This document shows, piece after piece, positions 52,443 to 60,088 of a stretch of DNA of 64,000 bases. The DNA comes from Nocardia wallacei (lineage in GTDB: Bacteria; Actinomycetota; Actinomycetes; Mycobacteriales; Mycobacteriaceae), in NCBI RefSeq assembly GCF_014466955.1, contig NZ_AP023396.1, forward strand, positions 3,720,001 to 3,784,000, read 5' to 3'. The notes below the pieces were generated by a model, which saw only the letters and a program-made list of their open reading frames with translations, ran no database searches and had not been told where the DNA came from. The translations under genes were made by a program, and so were the position numbers. Numbering within the stretch: the stretch's first letter is position 1; the number at the start of each line of letters is the position of its first letter.

Positions 52443-52563
52443 GACGACCTCCTAAGAGGAGATGTGTACTCCACTTAACGCCTCTCAGTGTTCACCCGGC
52501 ATTCGCGACTTGTCAAGAATGAACGTTCGTCTTGTTTGACTGCCGGATCACACCGGCGCGAAC

Positions 52564-52577
52564 TAGAACCGGTTTCA
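52564..52577. promoter_or_regulatory. KstR-type operator
   Basis: TAGAACCGGTTTCA fits the KstR consensus TNNAACNNGTTNNA exactly. It ends 13 bases before the start of the SRPBCC gene. KstR represses cholesterol/fatty-acid catabolic genes in mycobacteria, Rhodococcus and Nocardia. Confidence 0.65.
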
Positions 52578-52590
52578 GTATTGTCGTCGC

Positions 52591-53037
52591 ATGACCTTCA
52601 CGATCGACGACAGTGTGGACATCGACGCGCCCGCCGAGGTGGTGTGGCAGGTGCTCACCGACTTCTCCGCATACGGCGACTGGAATCCGTTCGTCGCCGA
52701 CTGCCGCTCCACTCTCGAGCCGGGTGCGCCGATCGACATGCGGGTGCGCCTGGTGGGCCCGCGGCCGATGGCGCAGCGCGAATGGATCCGGTCCATTACG
52801 CCGGGCGCCGGGTTCAGTTACGCGATGAAGCCGGTGCCGCTGGGCGCGCTGCACAGCCTGCGCTCGCACACCCTGACGCCCCTGGACGACGGCCGCTGCC
52901 GCTACACCTCGCACTTCGAACTCGGCGGCTGGCTGCGGCCGGTGGTCACCGCGACGCTCGGCGGGGCGCTGCGGCGCGGATTCGGCGGCATGACCGCCGC
53001 GGTGCGGCAGCGCGCCGAACAGCTCCGAAAGGACTAG
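52591..53037 (+). CDS. SRPBCC (START/Bet v1-like) domain protein
   Basis: A 148-residue SRPBCC protein: DDSVDIDAPAEVVWQVLTDFSAYGDWNPFV at the N-terminus, then beta-sheet (REWIRSITPGAGFSY) and a long C-terminal helix (RRGFGGMTAAVRQRAEQL). The fold holds a hydrophobic ligand such as a sterol or lipid. There is no ribosome site, so the transcript is probably leaderless, and a KstR-type box lies at the promoter, which suggests a role in sterol or lipid metabolism. Confidence 0.83.
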   Translation: MTFTIDDSVDIDAPAEVVWQVLTDFSAYGDWNPFVADCRSTLEPGAPIDMRVRLVGPRPMAQREWIRSITPGAGFSYAMKPVPLGALHSLRSHTLTPLDDGRCRYTSHFELGGWLRPVVTATLGGALRRGFGGMTAAVRQRAEQLRKD

Positions 53038-53049
53038 GTGACATCACAA

Positions 53050-53313
53050 CTAGGCCTCGAAGGGAATCACGTTGCCCGCGGCGTCGCGCTCGCCGCGGCT
53101 CGCCTCGATGGCGGCGGCGAGATCGACGACCGAGGACCAGATGCGCGGCGGCTCGGCCTCCAGATTGCCGATGGTGTACCAGGTGTCGGTGTCGCGATAT
53201 CGCACCTGTCCGCGGCCCGCATCGTCGACGCGGACATCGAGATCACCGGACACCGTCCCCTCCTCGTCGGTCATGACGGCGGCCTCGGCGGAAATCTCGA
53301 TGATGTCGCTTAT
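53050..53313 (-). CDS. Acidic small protein coupled to HNH nuclease, probable AUA start
   Basis: An 87-residue protein. Acidic residues (19 Asp/Glu) far outnumber basic ones (7 Arg, no Lys). The only ATG in frame (53274) would remove a good-looking N-terminus, (M)SDIIEISAEAAV. An ATA at 53313 sits 6-7 bases after AGGAGA and overlaps the nuclease stop as ATAA, like the common ATGA overlaps. I therefore place the start at ATA 53313, with 53274 as the alternative. I recognise no family. A role as inhibitor or immunity protein of the nuclease is speculation. Confidence 0.55.
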   Translation of the reverse strand: MSDIIEISAEAAVMTDEEGTVSGDLDVRVDDAGRGQVRYRDTDTWYTIGNLEAEPPRIWSSVVDLAAAIEASRGERDAAGNVIPFEA

Positions 53314-54101
53314 CTGAACTCTCCTCGCTGCACGCAGTCGTCCACCGCGGTGCGCAGTGCGGACTGCTCGTCGGGATCGACAGTCAGCGCGTATTTTATC
53401 TTCACCTTGATGTAGTGGTCGATATAGGCGCACCGATAAGTGCCGGGCGGCAGGTAATCGGACGGATCCTGGTCGCCTTTGGAGCGATTCGCCGACGGGT
53501 CGGCGGCCACCAGGTTCTCCGCGTCGTTGGCGATATCGCGGCGGATGGCCTCGTCCTTGTCCGCGGCGCCCGAGCGCCATGCCTCGGCCAATGCGACGAT
53601 GTGGTCGGCATCCATACCGGACGGGTCGGTGGTGAACTTGTATTCCTTGAGCTTGCCCGTCTTCCGGTCGAGAATGCCGTACCGATCATGCCAGCCGCCG
53701 CCCTTGCCGACGGTGAATTTGCACGTCTTGGCGTCGAGGGTGACCGGCGGCGTGGCATCGCGCAGCAGCATCACGTCGCGGGTTTCGCATTTCGCGTATT
53801 GCGTGTAGTCGGCGCCGAAACCGTGCTCGGGCGTGTTGGAATCCCAGTGCGGGAACTTCTCCCGGCTGTAGCCGCTCATCGGAGCCTCCGGCGCCACAAC
53901 GAGTTTCGCCAGCGACTCGGGAACGTCCTTGCCGACCATCGCCGTCGAGCCCGCGGGCGCGGGTTTGCTGTCGGTGTTCTTGTTACCCAGCTCGTCGATG
54001 AGGACGTAGCCGCCGGCCAGCACGACGGCCAGGAGCACCGGTGCGACCAATGTGATTGTCCGGCGCAGCGCGCCGCCCTGCCGGGAGCCTCGTTTCACCA
54101 C
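53310..54101 (-). CDS. Secreted HNH-family (DUF1524-type) nuclease
   Basis: A 263-residue protein with a membrane/signal segment (TITLVAPVLLAVVLAGGYVLI, about 15-35) and an exported nuclease domain: GMDADHIVALAEAWRSGA (HNH His), NLVAADPSANRSKGDQDPSDYLPP (Asn and His-equivalent) and RCAYIDHYIKVKIKYAL. Such proteins are probable extracellular DNases; three further cysteines lie in CETRD, AKTCKF and VDDCVQ. GTG 54101 or 54098 is the start. The coupled small acidic gene follows it. Confidence 0.85.
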   Translation of the reverse strand: MVKRGSRQGGALRRTITLVAPVLLAVVLAGGYVLIDELGNKNTDSKPAPAGSTAMVGKDVPESLAKLVVAPEAPMSGYSREKFPHWDSNTPEHGFGADYTQYAKCETRDVMLLRDATPPVTLDAKTCKFTVGKGGGWHDRYGILDRKTGKLKEYKFTTDPSGMDADHIVALAEAWRSGAADKDEAIRRDIANDAENLVAADPSANRSKGDQDPSDYLPPGTYRCAYIDHYIKVKIKYALTVDPDEQSALRTAVDDCVQRGEFR

Positions 54102-54186
54102 GGCTCCCCCATATGCTTCATGACGACCTTGTCACTGTCTACGCTCACCACACACCGTCCCGAGAACTGCTGCACTGCTGGGGAAA

Positions 54187-54357
54187 TCATGCGCCATCTC
54201 CCTGATTCGCGCAGCATGCGCAGGCGGCGAGGTCACCGCGCGACCACACAGCAACGGCGCGGGCGCCGAATGCCGCCGCCAGCGCCACGTACACAATCAC
54301 CAAGGGCAGTATGACTTTTCGGCCGCGTCGCGACGGCTCGCCGGATGCACTTCTCAT
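54187..54357 (-). CDS. Small membrane protein, 56 residues
   Basis: A short frame with basic N-terminus (SRRGRK), one membrane segment (VILPLVIVYVALAAAFGARAVAVW) and a tail with three cysteines in ACACCANQG. It fits a real small membrane protein but the ribosome site before ATG 54357 is weak, and I recognise no family. Confidence 0.45.
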   Translation of the reverse strand: MRSASGEPSRRGRKVILPLVIVYVALAAAFGARAVAVWSRGDLAACACCANQGDGA

Positions 54358-54445
54358 CTCGGGAAGACACAGTGTCAACGGTTCGAGCAAACAGCAAGCC
54401 TGACACCGGATTCAGTAATCGGAGTCACACACCGACGACACGGTC

Positions 54446-54562
54446 GTGCTCGACTACAAGACACCCTGGAGCTGCAACGCCTGCCCGGACGCCACCCACA
54501 CCCAGGTCGGATTCCATTGGGACGGGCAGCGTGTCGTCATGACGGGGACACCGCCCGCCTGG
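54446..54562 (+). pseudogene. Possible remnant of a PPOX-type (pyridoxamine oxidase-like) protein
   Basis: The plus-strand frame contains ATHTQVGFHWDGQRVVMTG, which resembles the second and third strands of F420/FMN split-barrel (PPOX-class) proteins. No complete N- or C-terminus exists, and the frame runs on through a hairpin. It is best read as a decayed fragment. Confidence 0.3.
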
Positions 54563-54565
54563 GAT

Positions 54566-54603
54566 ACGTTGTGCCGGGCGCGGTTCCGTGCCCGGCACAA
54601 CGT
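54566..54603. terminator. Strong hairpin downstream of nitronate monooxygenase
   Basis: A perfect 14-bp stem ACGTTGTGCCGGGC/GCCCGGCACAACGT closes a 10-base loop 4 bases beyond the stop of the minus-strand gene (54608). No T-run follows. Confidence 0.75.
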
Positions 54604-54607
54604 AGGG

Positions 54608-55729
54608 TCAGATGTTGTTGAGCTTGTTCAGCCGCTCGCAGGACTCCAGGTACTCCTCGATGAGCCGCTGCATGACATCGGAGGTGCGCTCGACCTTCGT
54701 CATCATGCCGACGATCTGGCCGACCGGGTTGAAGTTGACATCCTTGGCCGCCTCCGGGTATCGGTGGCCGCGCTTCACGCCGTCCAGGGCGACCATCATC
54801 TGCAGCGGCATCGGCAGCGGGTCCGGGTTGTCGGCCGACTCCCACGCGTCGGTCCAGTCGTTGCGCAGCATACGGGCCGGTTTGCCGGTCCACGCCCGCG
54901 AGCGGATGGTGTCGTGGCTGGTCGCGTCGATGTAGCTCTGCATCTGAGCGGGCGGCACGTTCGCCTCCTCGACCGTCAGCCAGATCGACCCGGTCCAGGC
55001 GCCGGCGGCGCCCATCGCCATCGCGGCCGCGACCTGGCGGCCGCTGCCGATACCGCCGGCCGCGAGCACCGGCAGATCGCCCACGGCGTCGATCACCTGC
55101 GGCCACAGCACCAGCGAGGAGACCTCACCACAGTGTCCGCCGCCCTCGGTGCCCTGGCAGACGACGAAATCCAGGCCGGCGCGCTTGTGGTTGAGGGCGT
55201 GCTTGACCGACCCGCACAGCGCGCCGATCAACCGCCCGGAATCCTGCACCTGCTTGACGATGTCGTCGGGCGGAGTGCCCAGCGCGTTGGCGACCAGCTT
55301 CGCCTTCGGGTGCTTCAGGATGACCTCGACCTGCGGACCGGCGGTGGTGGCCGTCCAGCCCAGCAGTTGGTTGTGGTGCTCGCCCTCGGGCAGCTTCGGC
55401 ACGCCGTGGTCGGCGAGGATCTTCTCGGCGAAGTCACGGTGACCCTGCGGAACCAGTTCGGCCAGTTTGGCTTCCAGCTCCGCGGGAGTCAGCCCGTCGA
55501 TGCCCTTGCCCTCGTACTTGGACGGGATGACCAGGTCAACGCCATAGACGCCGTGCACGTGCTCGTCCAGCCAGGCCAGCTCGACCTCGAGCTCCTCGGC
55601 GGTGAATCCCACCGCGCCGAGCACACCGAGCCCGCCGGCGTTGCTGACCGCGGCGGCGACGTCGCGGCAATGGGTGAAAGCGAAGATGGGGACGTCGATA
55701 CCCAGTCGTTCGCAGATCTCGGTACGCAT
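54608..55729 (-). CDS. Nitronate monooxygenase/2-nitropropane dioxygenase-like FMN enzyme
   Basis: A 373-residue TIM-barrel flavoprotein: MRTEICERLGIDVPIFAFTHCRDVAAAVSNAGGLGVLGAVGFT, then VVCQGTEGGGHCGEVSSLVLWPQV and VLAAGGIGSGRQVAAAMAMGAAGAWTGSIW for FMN phosphate binding. It resembles the mycobacterial Rv1533-type protein. True nitronate activity is unproven; some relatives act on lipids or cholesterol breakdown products. A KstR-type box lies 54 bases upstream of ATG 55729. Confidence 0.87.
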   Translation of the reverse strand: MRTEICERLGIDVPIFAFTHCRDVAAAVSNAGGLGVLGAVGFTAEELEVELAWLDEHVHGVYGVDLVIPSKYEGKGIDGLTPAELEAKLAELVPQGHRDFAEKILADHGVPKLPEGEHHNQLLGWTATTAGPQVEVILKHPKAKLVANALGTPPDDIVKQVQDSGRLIGALCGSVKHALNHKRAGLDFVVCQGTEGGGHCGEVSSLVLWPQVIDAVGDLPVLAAGGIGSGRQVAAAMAMGAAGAWTGSIWLTVEEANVPPAQMQSYIDATSHDTIRSRAWTGKPARMLRNDWTDAWESADNPDPLPMPLQMMVALDGVKRGHRYPEAAKDVNFNPVGQIVGMMTKVERTSDVMQRLIEEYLESCERLNKLNNI

Positions 55730-55782
55730 GGCCTGGTGGACTCCTCTTGTCTTCCGGCGCTGGAAAGCCTCGCCGCACACAC

Positions 55783-55796
55783 TAGAACACGTTTCA
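55783..55796. promoter_or_regulatory. KstR-type operator
   Basis: TAGAACACGTTTCA matches TNNAACNNGTTNNA exactly, 54 bases upstream of the nitronate-monooxygenase start. Its left six bases (TAGAAC) and right five (TTTCA) equal those of the site at 52564. Confidence 0.7.
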
Positions 55797-56096
55797 GAAT
55801 TAGCCTAGCGCCTGAGTGTCGTCAAATCGAGTAGCGGTACTGAAAGTGATCGAACCGCTGGGTACGAAGCATGGCTACGGGACGGTTGGCAGCCCGGCGG
55901 CAGCCCGTCCGTACGCCGCAACGCGTTCTAATTACCGGAGGCGAACGCCGCCGCGCACGGATGCGCGAATCGCTACATTCCGATCAAGGCGGGCGTGGAT
56001 GCCGCAGGGTAGCCGTTAGGCTCGGGGGTGGCCGGGCACGGCCGGCGGGGCGAATCGACCGATCCGATCGAGAACTCGACAACGGAGGGTATCGCG
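55797..56096. other. Intergenic region, no clear gene
   Basis: A 300-base stretch between the KstR box and the alcohol dehydrogenase. I see no convincing coding frame, repeat or hairpin beyond short GC stems. The GGAGGGT ribosome site of the dehydrogenase ends it. Confidence 0.5.
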
Positions 56097-57137
56097 ATGC
56101 AGGCTCTGCAGTATCGAACCATCGGCGCGGCACCGGAACTGGTCACGGTGCCCGACCCCGAACCCGGACCGGGCCAGGTGTTGCTGCGGGTGACTGCTGC
56201 GGGAGTCTGTCATTCCGATATCGCGGTGATGTCCTGGCCGGCGAGCGAATTCCCCTACCGGTTACCGCTGACGCTCGGGCACGAGGGCGCGGGGACCATC
56301 GCCGCCCTCGGCGAGGGAGTCACCGGGTTCTCGGTCGGCGATTCGGTGGCCGTCTACGGACCCTGGGGTTGCGGCGCGTGCCCGCCCTGCGCCGCGGGTA
56401 AGGAGAACTACTGCCTGCGCGCGACCGAGCTGGGCATCTTCCCACCCGGTCTGGGTGCGCCGGGCGCCATCGCCGAGTATCTGATCGTCGACAACGCCCG
56501 GCACCTGGAACCGCTCGACGGGCCCGACCCGGTGCGGACGGTGCCGCTCACCGACGCGGGGCTCACCCCCTACCACGCCGTCAAACGGTCACTGCCGAAG
56601 CTGGTGCCGGGGTCGACCGCGGTCGTGATCGGCGCGGGCGGGCTCGGGCATGTGGCGATTCAGCTGTTGCGCGCGGTGAGTCCTGCCCGGGTGATCGCGA
56701 TGGACGTCAACGCGGAGAAGCTGGAGTTGGCGCGCACGGTCGGCGCGCACGAGGTGGTGGCCTCCGACGACAAGGCCGCGGCGCGGGTACGCGACCTCAC
56801 CGGCGGCCGCGGGGCGACGGCCGTCTTCGATTTCGTCGGCGCCGCCCCCACCACGGCCACGGCCGCCGCGTGCGTGGCGATGGAGGGCGATGTGACGATC
56901 GTCGGCATCGGCGGCGGCACCGTCCCCGTCGGCTTCGGCGCGCTGCCCTTCGAGGTCACGGTGACCGCTCCGTACTGGGGCAGCCGCGGCGAACTGCGCG
57001 AGGTGCTCGACCTGGCCCGGGCCGGTTCGATCGATGTACACGTGGAGACGTTCTCGATGGCGGAGGCGCCGCTCGCCTATGAGCGGCTGCACGCCGGAAA
57101 GATCAACGGGCGCGCGGTGATCCTGCCCAACGGCTAG
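56097..57137 (+). CDS. Zinc-dependent alcohol dehydrogenase
   Basis: A 346-residue medium-chain dehydrogenase. Catalytic zinc ligands are Cys38 in GVCHSD and His in LGHEGAG; the structural zinc cysteines are in GCGACPPCAAGKENYC. The NAD fold is VVIGAGGLGHVAIQLLRAVSPARVIAMD. It oxidises an alcohol or reduces an aldehyde; similar to AdhA/AdhC-type enzymes of actinobacteria. ATG 56097 follows GGAGGG. Confidence 0.9.
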   Translation: MQALQYRTIGAAPELVTVPDPEPGPGQVLLRVTAAGVCHSDIAVMSWPASEFPYRLPLTLGHEGAGTIAALGEGVTGFSVGDSVAVYGPWGCGACPPCAAGKENYCLRATELGIFPPGLGAPGAIAEYLIVDNARHLEPLDGPDPVRTVPLTDAGLTPYHAVKRSLPKLVPGSTAVVIGAGGLGHVAIQLLRAVSPARVIAMDVNAEKLELARTVGAHEVVASDDKAAARVRDLTGGRGATAVFDFVGAAPTTATAAACVAMEGDVTIVGIGGGTVPVGFGALPFEVTVTAPYWGSRGELREVLDLARAGSIDVHVETFSMAEAPLAYERLHAGKINGRAVILPNG

Positions 57138-57325
57138 CTACTCGACCTCGAACGACTTCGGCTACATGCCGGTCAGCTGGTAGCGGCGCACGACCTCGCC
57201 CTTCCCAGTGTCATCGCACGAGGTGAACCGGCACTGCGCAGCCTACGGCGGCGCGGTGGGGCGCCGGGACGGTATCGTCCGTTTCCCGCCGGAATCGGCG
57301 TCGCGGCGTTCCTACTGTCGACGCC

Positions 57326-58510
57326 ATGCGACTCGATACGACTCCGGACACCAGCAGCACCACCCCATTGCGGACACCCGTGGTGTGGTTCATGGCGCTG
57401 GCGGCGGCGTTCGGCACCGCCGTGGTCTATCCGCTGCAACCGGCCGTGGCGCAGGTCGCCGGGTCGCTGCACACCGCACCGGCGGCGATCGGGGCGGCGT
57501 TGGCGGGCGGCCCGATCGGCTATCTGCTGGGTTTGGCGCTGCTGGTGCCGCTCGTCGACCGCCATCCGCCGCGGCACGTGCTGTCGCTCCAATTCGGCGC
57601 GCTCGCAGCCGCTTGCGCCGCCAGTGCGGTGGCGAATTCGCCGTGGCTGCTCGGCCTGGTGACCGGGCTGGTCGGCGGGTGCTCCTCGGTGGGTGCGCAA
57701 TTGAGTTCCGTCGCAGGGCGTTTCGCGCAGCCGGGGCGGCGATCGACCGTGCTGGGGATCGTGACCGCCGGAATCTCGGCGGGCATTCTCGCGGGACGGA
57801 TCGTGGGCGGATGGCTGGCGGACGTGATCGGTTGGCGGGCAATGCTTCTGGTGTTCGCCATGGCGTGCGCGGTCCTCGCCGTCGCGGCCCGGCTGGCACT
57901 GCCCGCCGCGACGGGCACGGCGCCGACGGGGTATCTGGCGACGCTGCGCGGCATTCCGGGACTGTACGCGCGGTATCCGCTGTTGCGGACGGCGGCCGGG
58001 CGAGGTGCGCTGTGGTTCTTCGCCTTCTGCGCGATCTGGGCCGGGCTCGCGGTCGCGTTGTCCGGGCCGCCGTTCTCGTACTCGCCCGAGCGCATCGGCC
58101 TGTACGCCGTCGCGGGGTTGCTGGGCATCGTCGCCACCCGCGCCTCCGGGGCGTGGACCGATCGCGTCGGCGCGCGGCGGGTGATCCTCCTCGGGCTCGC
58201 GCTGGCCGGGCTCGGCGCGGCGGCTCTCGCCGTCTCGCTGTCGAATACCGTCGTCACGCTGCTCTGCCTGGGCTTGTTCGACGCCGGGCTGTTCGCCGCG
58301 CAGGTCGCCAACCAGAGCACGGTGCTCGGCATCGACCCGGCCGCGCCCGCCCGGTTCAACAGCGCCTACATGACGGTCTACTTCGTCGGCGGCAGCGCGG
58401 GCACCGCCTTCGGCGCGGCCGCGGTCGGCTGGTTCGGTTGGACCCCAACCGTTTTCGTCGCCGTCGCGGCGATCTCGGTGGCCGCCACGCGTGTTCGCCG
58501 GGTCGGGTGA
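57326..58510 (+). CDS. MFS transporter (12-TM, YnfM-like)
   Basis: A 394-residue MFS permease. Segments include VVWFMALAAAFGTAVVYPLQPAVAQVAGSL, LAGGPIGYLLGLALLVPLVDRHPPRHVL and VTAGISAGILAGRIVGGWLADVIGWRAML. The GRxxGG and DR loops are typical of YnfM-type exporters. Substrate unknown. It is preceded by a 188-base spacer after the alcohol dehydrogenase and followed by a 197-base gap before the STAS gene, so it is probably a single-gene unit. Confidence 0.85.
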   Translation: MRLDTTPDTSSTTPLRTPVVWFMALAAAFGTAVVYPLQPAVAQVAGSLHTAPAAIGAALAGGPIGYLLGLALLVPLVDRHPPRHVLSLQFGALAAACAASAVANSPWLLGLVTGLVGGCSSVGAQLSSVAGRFAQPGRRSTVLGIVTAGISAGILAGRIVGGWLADVIGWRAMLLVFAMACAVLAVAARLALPAATGTAPTGYLATLRGIPGLYARYPLLRTAAGRGALWFFAFCAIWAGLAVALSGPPFSYSPERIGLYAVAGLLGIVATRASGAWTDRVGARRVILLGLALAGLGAAALAVSLSNTVVTLLCLGLFDAGLFAAQVANQSTVLGIDPAAPARFNSAYMTVYFVGGSAGTAFGAAAVGWFGWTPTVFVAVAAISVAATRVRRVG

Positions 58511-58707
58511 ACGTGCGGCCGTCGGAGCGGGCCGTCGCGGTCGCGAAACCCACGGCTCGTGCTTGTTATACCTCTGTGACGAGTTCGAAGGCGGCTTGTC
58601 GACGGGGCGCGTAGGCTGGATCTACACGAGCACGCGGGTTCGCCTTGAGAATGCAGGGTCGGCCTGACAACGATGCCGCAGGCATTCATCCCGATTCGGG
58701 GAAGACC

Positions 58708-59181
58708 ATGACTCCCAGTGCCGGTTCCTACTCCATCTCCGCCAGGCCGCCGGCCTGGTCGGCCAGATCGCCGGAGGATCAGCTGTTCTTCCGGCTCCGA
58801 AGACGCGGCGACATCGTGGTGCTGTCGGTGCGCGGCGAAGCCGACGCCTACACGCTGCCGCTGTGGCGCCGGCAGGTCCGGGAGGCCGCCCAGACGGCGC
58901 GGACCGCGTGCGGCGCGCTCATCGTCGACGCCACCACACTCGATTTCCTGTCGCTGCGCACGCTGGCCGCACTGGCGGAGGACGCCGCGGCGTATCGCCG
59001 CGAGGGCGTCGAGATCTGCCTGGTCACCACGAATCTGCGGATCGCGCGGCTGGCGTGCTCCGATGCGCGCACCGCTCGCCTGGCGATCCGCTCGACGGTG
59101 GTGAGCGCGTTGACCGCGTTCGAACTGCGCAGGCGGCCCGGCCACTCGGCGGCCCGGCCGCGCACACATCGAACGCCGTAG
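58708..59181 (+). CDS. STAS-domain protein (anti-sigma antagonist-like)
   Basis: A 157-residue protein with an N-terminal tail of about 30 residues and a STAS domain: GDIVVLSVRGEADAYTLPLWRRQVREAAQ, then CGALIVDATTLDFLSLRTLAALAEDAAAYRREGVEICLV. The phosphorylatable Ser position reads TLDFLSLRTL (Ser in LS). It probably binds an RsbW-type kinase; one such protein is at 12443-13207 but linkage is not shown. ATG 58708 has GGGGAAG just upstream. Confidence 0.8.
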   Translation: MTPSAGSYSISARPPAWSARSPEDQLFFRLRRRGDIVVLSVRGEADAYTLPLWRRQVREAAQTARTACGALIVDATTLDFLSLRTLAALAEDAAAYRREGVEICLVTTNLRIARLACSDARTARLAIRSTVVSALTAFELRRRPGHSAARPRTHRTP

Positions 59182-59282
59182 ATCATGCCGAGCGAGACGG
59201 GCACCGAGCAGGTTCGCTATCTCGGTTCCTCCGGCCGCCCTCCTGGTTCCGATTCTCCCCGCCCGCCGGACGACGCGGTGCT

Positions 59283-59975
59283 CTAGGGATCGAGCATCGT
59301 CAGGTAGGTGTCCAGTTGGGCCGCGCCCGCGAGCAGGTCGCGGCTGCGGCCGGTGAGCCGCGCCTGCCACGAGTCGAGAAACGTACGTGCCGCCGCGACG
59401 CCGCCTGCCTCGCGCAGCGAGTCGAGGAACTGTGCGACCTGGCGCAGCGGGTGACCGCCGCGGCGGAGCTGGCGGGCGATTTCGGCGTCGCGCACCTCGG
59501 CGGTGCCGTAGGTGCGATAGCCCGTGGCGGGGTCGCGGCCGGGGTGCAGGATGCCCTCGGTTTCCCAGGTGCGCAGGGTCGCCGGATGAATGTCGAGGCG
59601 GCGCGCGAGTTCGCCGACGGTCAGGGGGCGGCCGCGTAGCGGAGCCGGCGTGGCGTCGGACAGGCCGGCCAGGGCCGTCGCGACCTCCGCGCGGGTATCG
59701 CGTTCGGCGGCCAGGGCGACGTGCGCGGCATCGATGAGCCGGTAGACGGATTCGGTGTCGCCGCGGTGAGCCGCCCGCATGATCTCCATCGCCCGCTCGT
59801 GTCCGTGGCCGCGACGCAGTGCGAGGAACGCGCGCAGGGCCTGCGCGTGCAGGGGTGTGTAGCGCCGGTAGCCGGCCTCGCTGCGTTCGGTCGGCGGGAG
59901 GATGCCCGCGTCGTCGTAGTTGCGGATCGCCTGAGCGGACAGGCCGTGCTCGCGGGCGAGGTCGATGGGTCGCAG
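59283..59975 (-). CDS. Double-MerR (TioE-like) regulator, probable CTG start
   Basis: A 230-residue regulator with two MerR winged helices: residues 1-70 (LRPIDLAREHGLSAQAIRNYDDAGILPPTERSEAGYRRYTP) and about 115-185 (LTVGELARRLDIHPATLRTWETEGILHPGRDPATGYRTYG). TioE-family proteins have this tandem. No ATG/GTG/TTG exists in frame upstream of the first domain; CTG 59975 lies 6 bases after GGAGG. It is divergent from the erythromycin-esterase-like gene and probably regulates it. Confidence 0.8.
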   Translation of the reverse strand: MRPIDLAREHGLSAQAIRNYDDAGILPPTERSEAGYRRYTPLHAQALRAFLALRRGHGHERAMEIMRAAHRGDTESVYRLIDAAHVALAAERDTRAEVATALAGLSDATPAPLRGRPLTVGELARRLDIHPATLRTWETEGILHPGRDPATGYRTYGTAEVRDAEIARQLRRGGHPLRQVAQFLDSLREAGGVAAARTFLDSWQARLTGRSRDLLAGAAQLDTYLTMLDP

Positions 59976-60054
59976 GGTGAACCTCCGATTGAAGCTTTTT
60001 CGCGGCAGCAGCAGGTGTTTGCGGCCGAAGTCTCACTCGAATCTTCAACGATAG

Positions 60055-60077
60055 TGTCGAAGTCGGTTCCTTCGACA
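60055..60077. promoter_or_regulatory. Inverted repeat TGTCGAA-N9-TTCGACA
   Basis: Perfect 7-bp arms 11 bases before the start of the erythromycin-esterase-like gene, spanning 23 bp. This suits the MerR-type regulator encoded divergently. Confidence 0.6.
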
Positions 60078-60088
60078 AAGGGGTATTC

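Noticed and set aside
52275..52590. Rifamycin-associated element upstream of the PEP-utilising enzyme
   Set aside because: The typical GC-rich 19-bp inverted repeat of rifamycin-inducible genes is not present.
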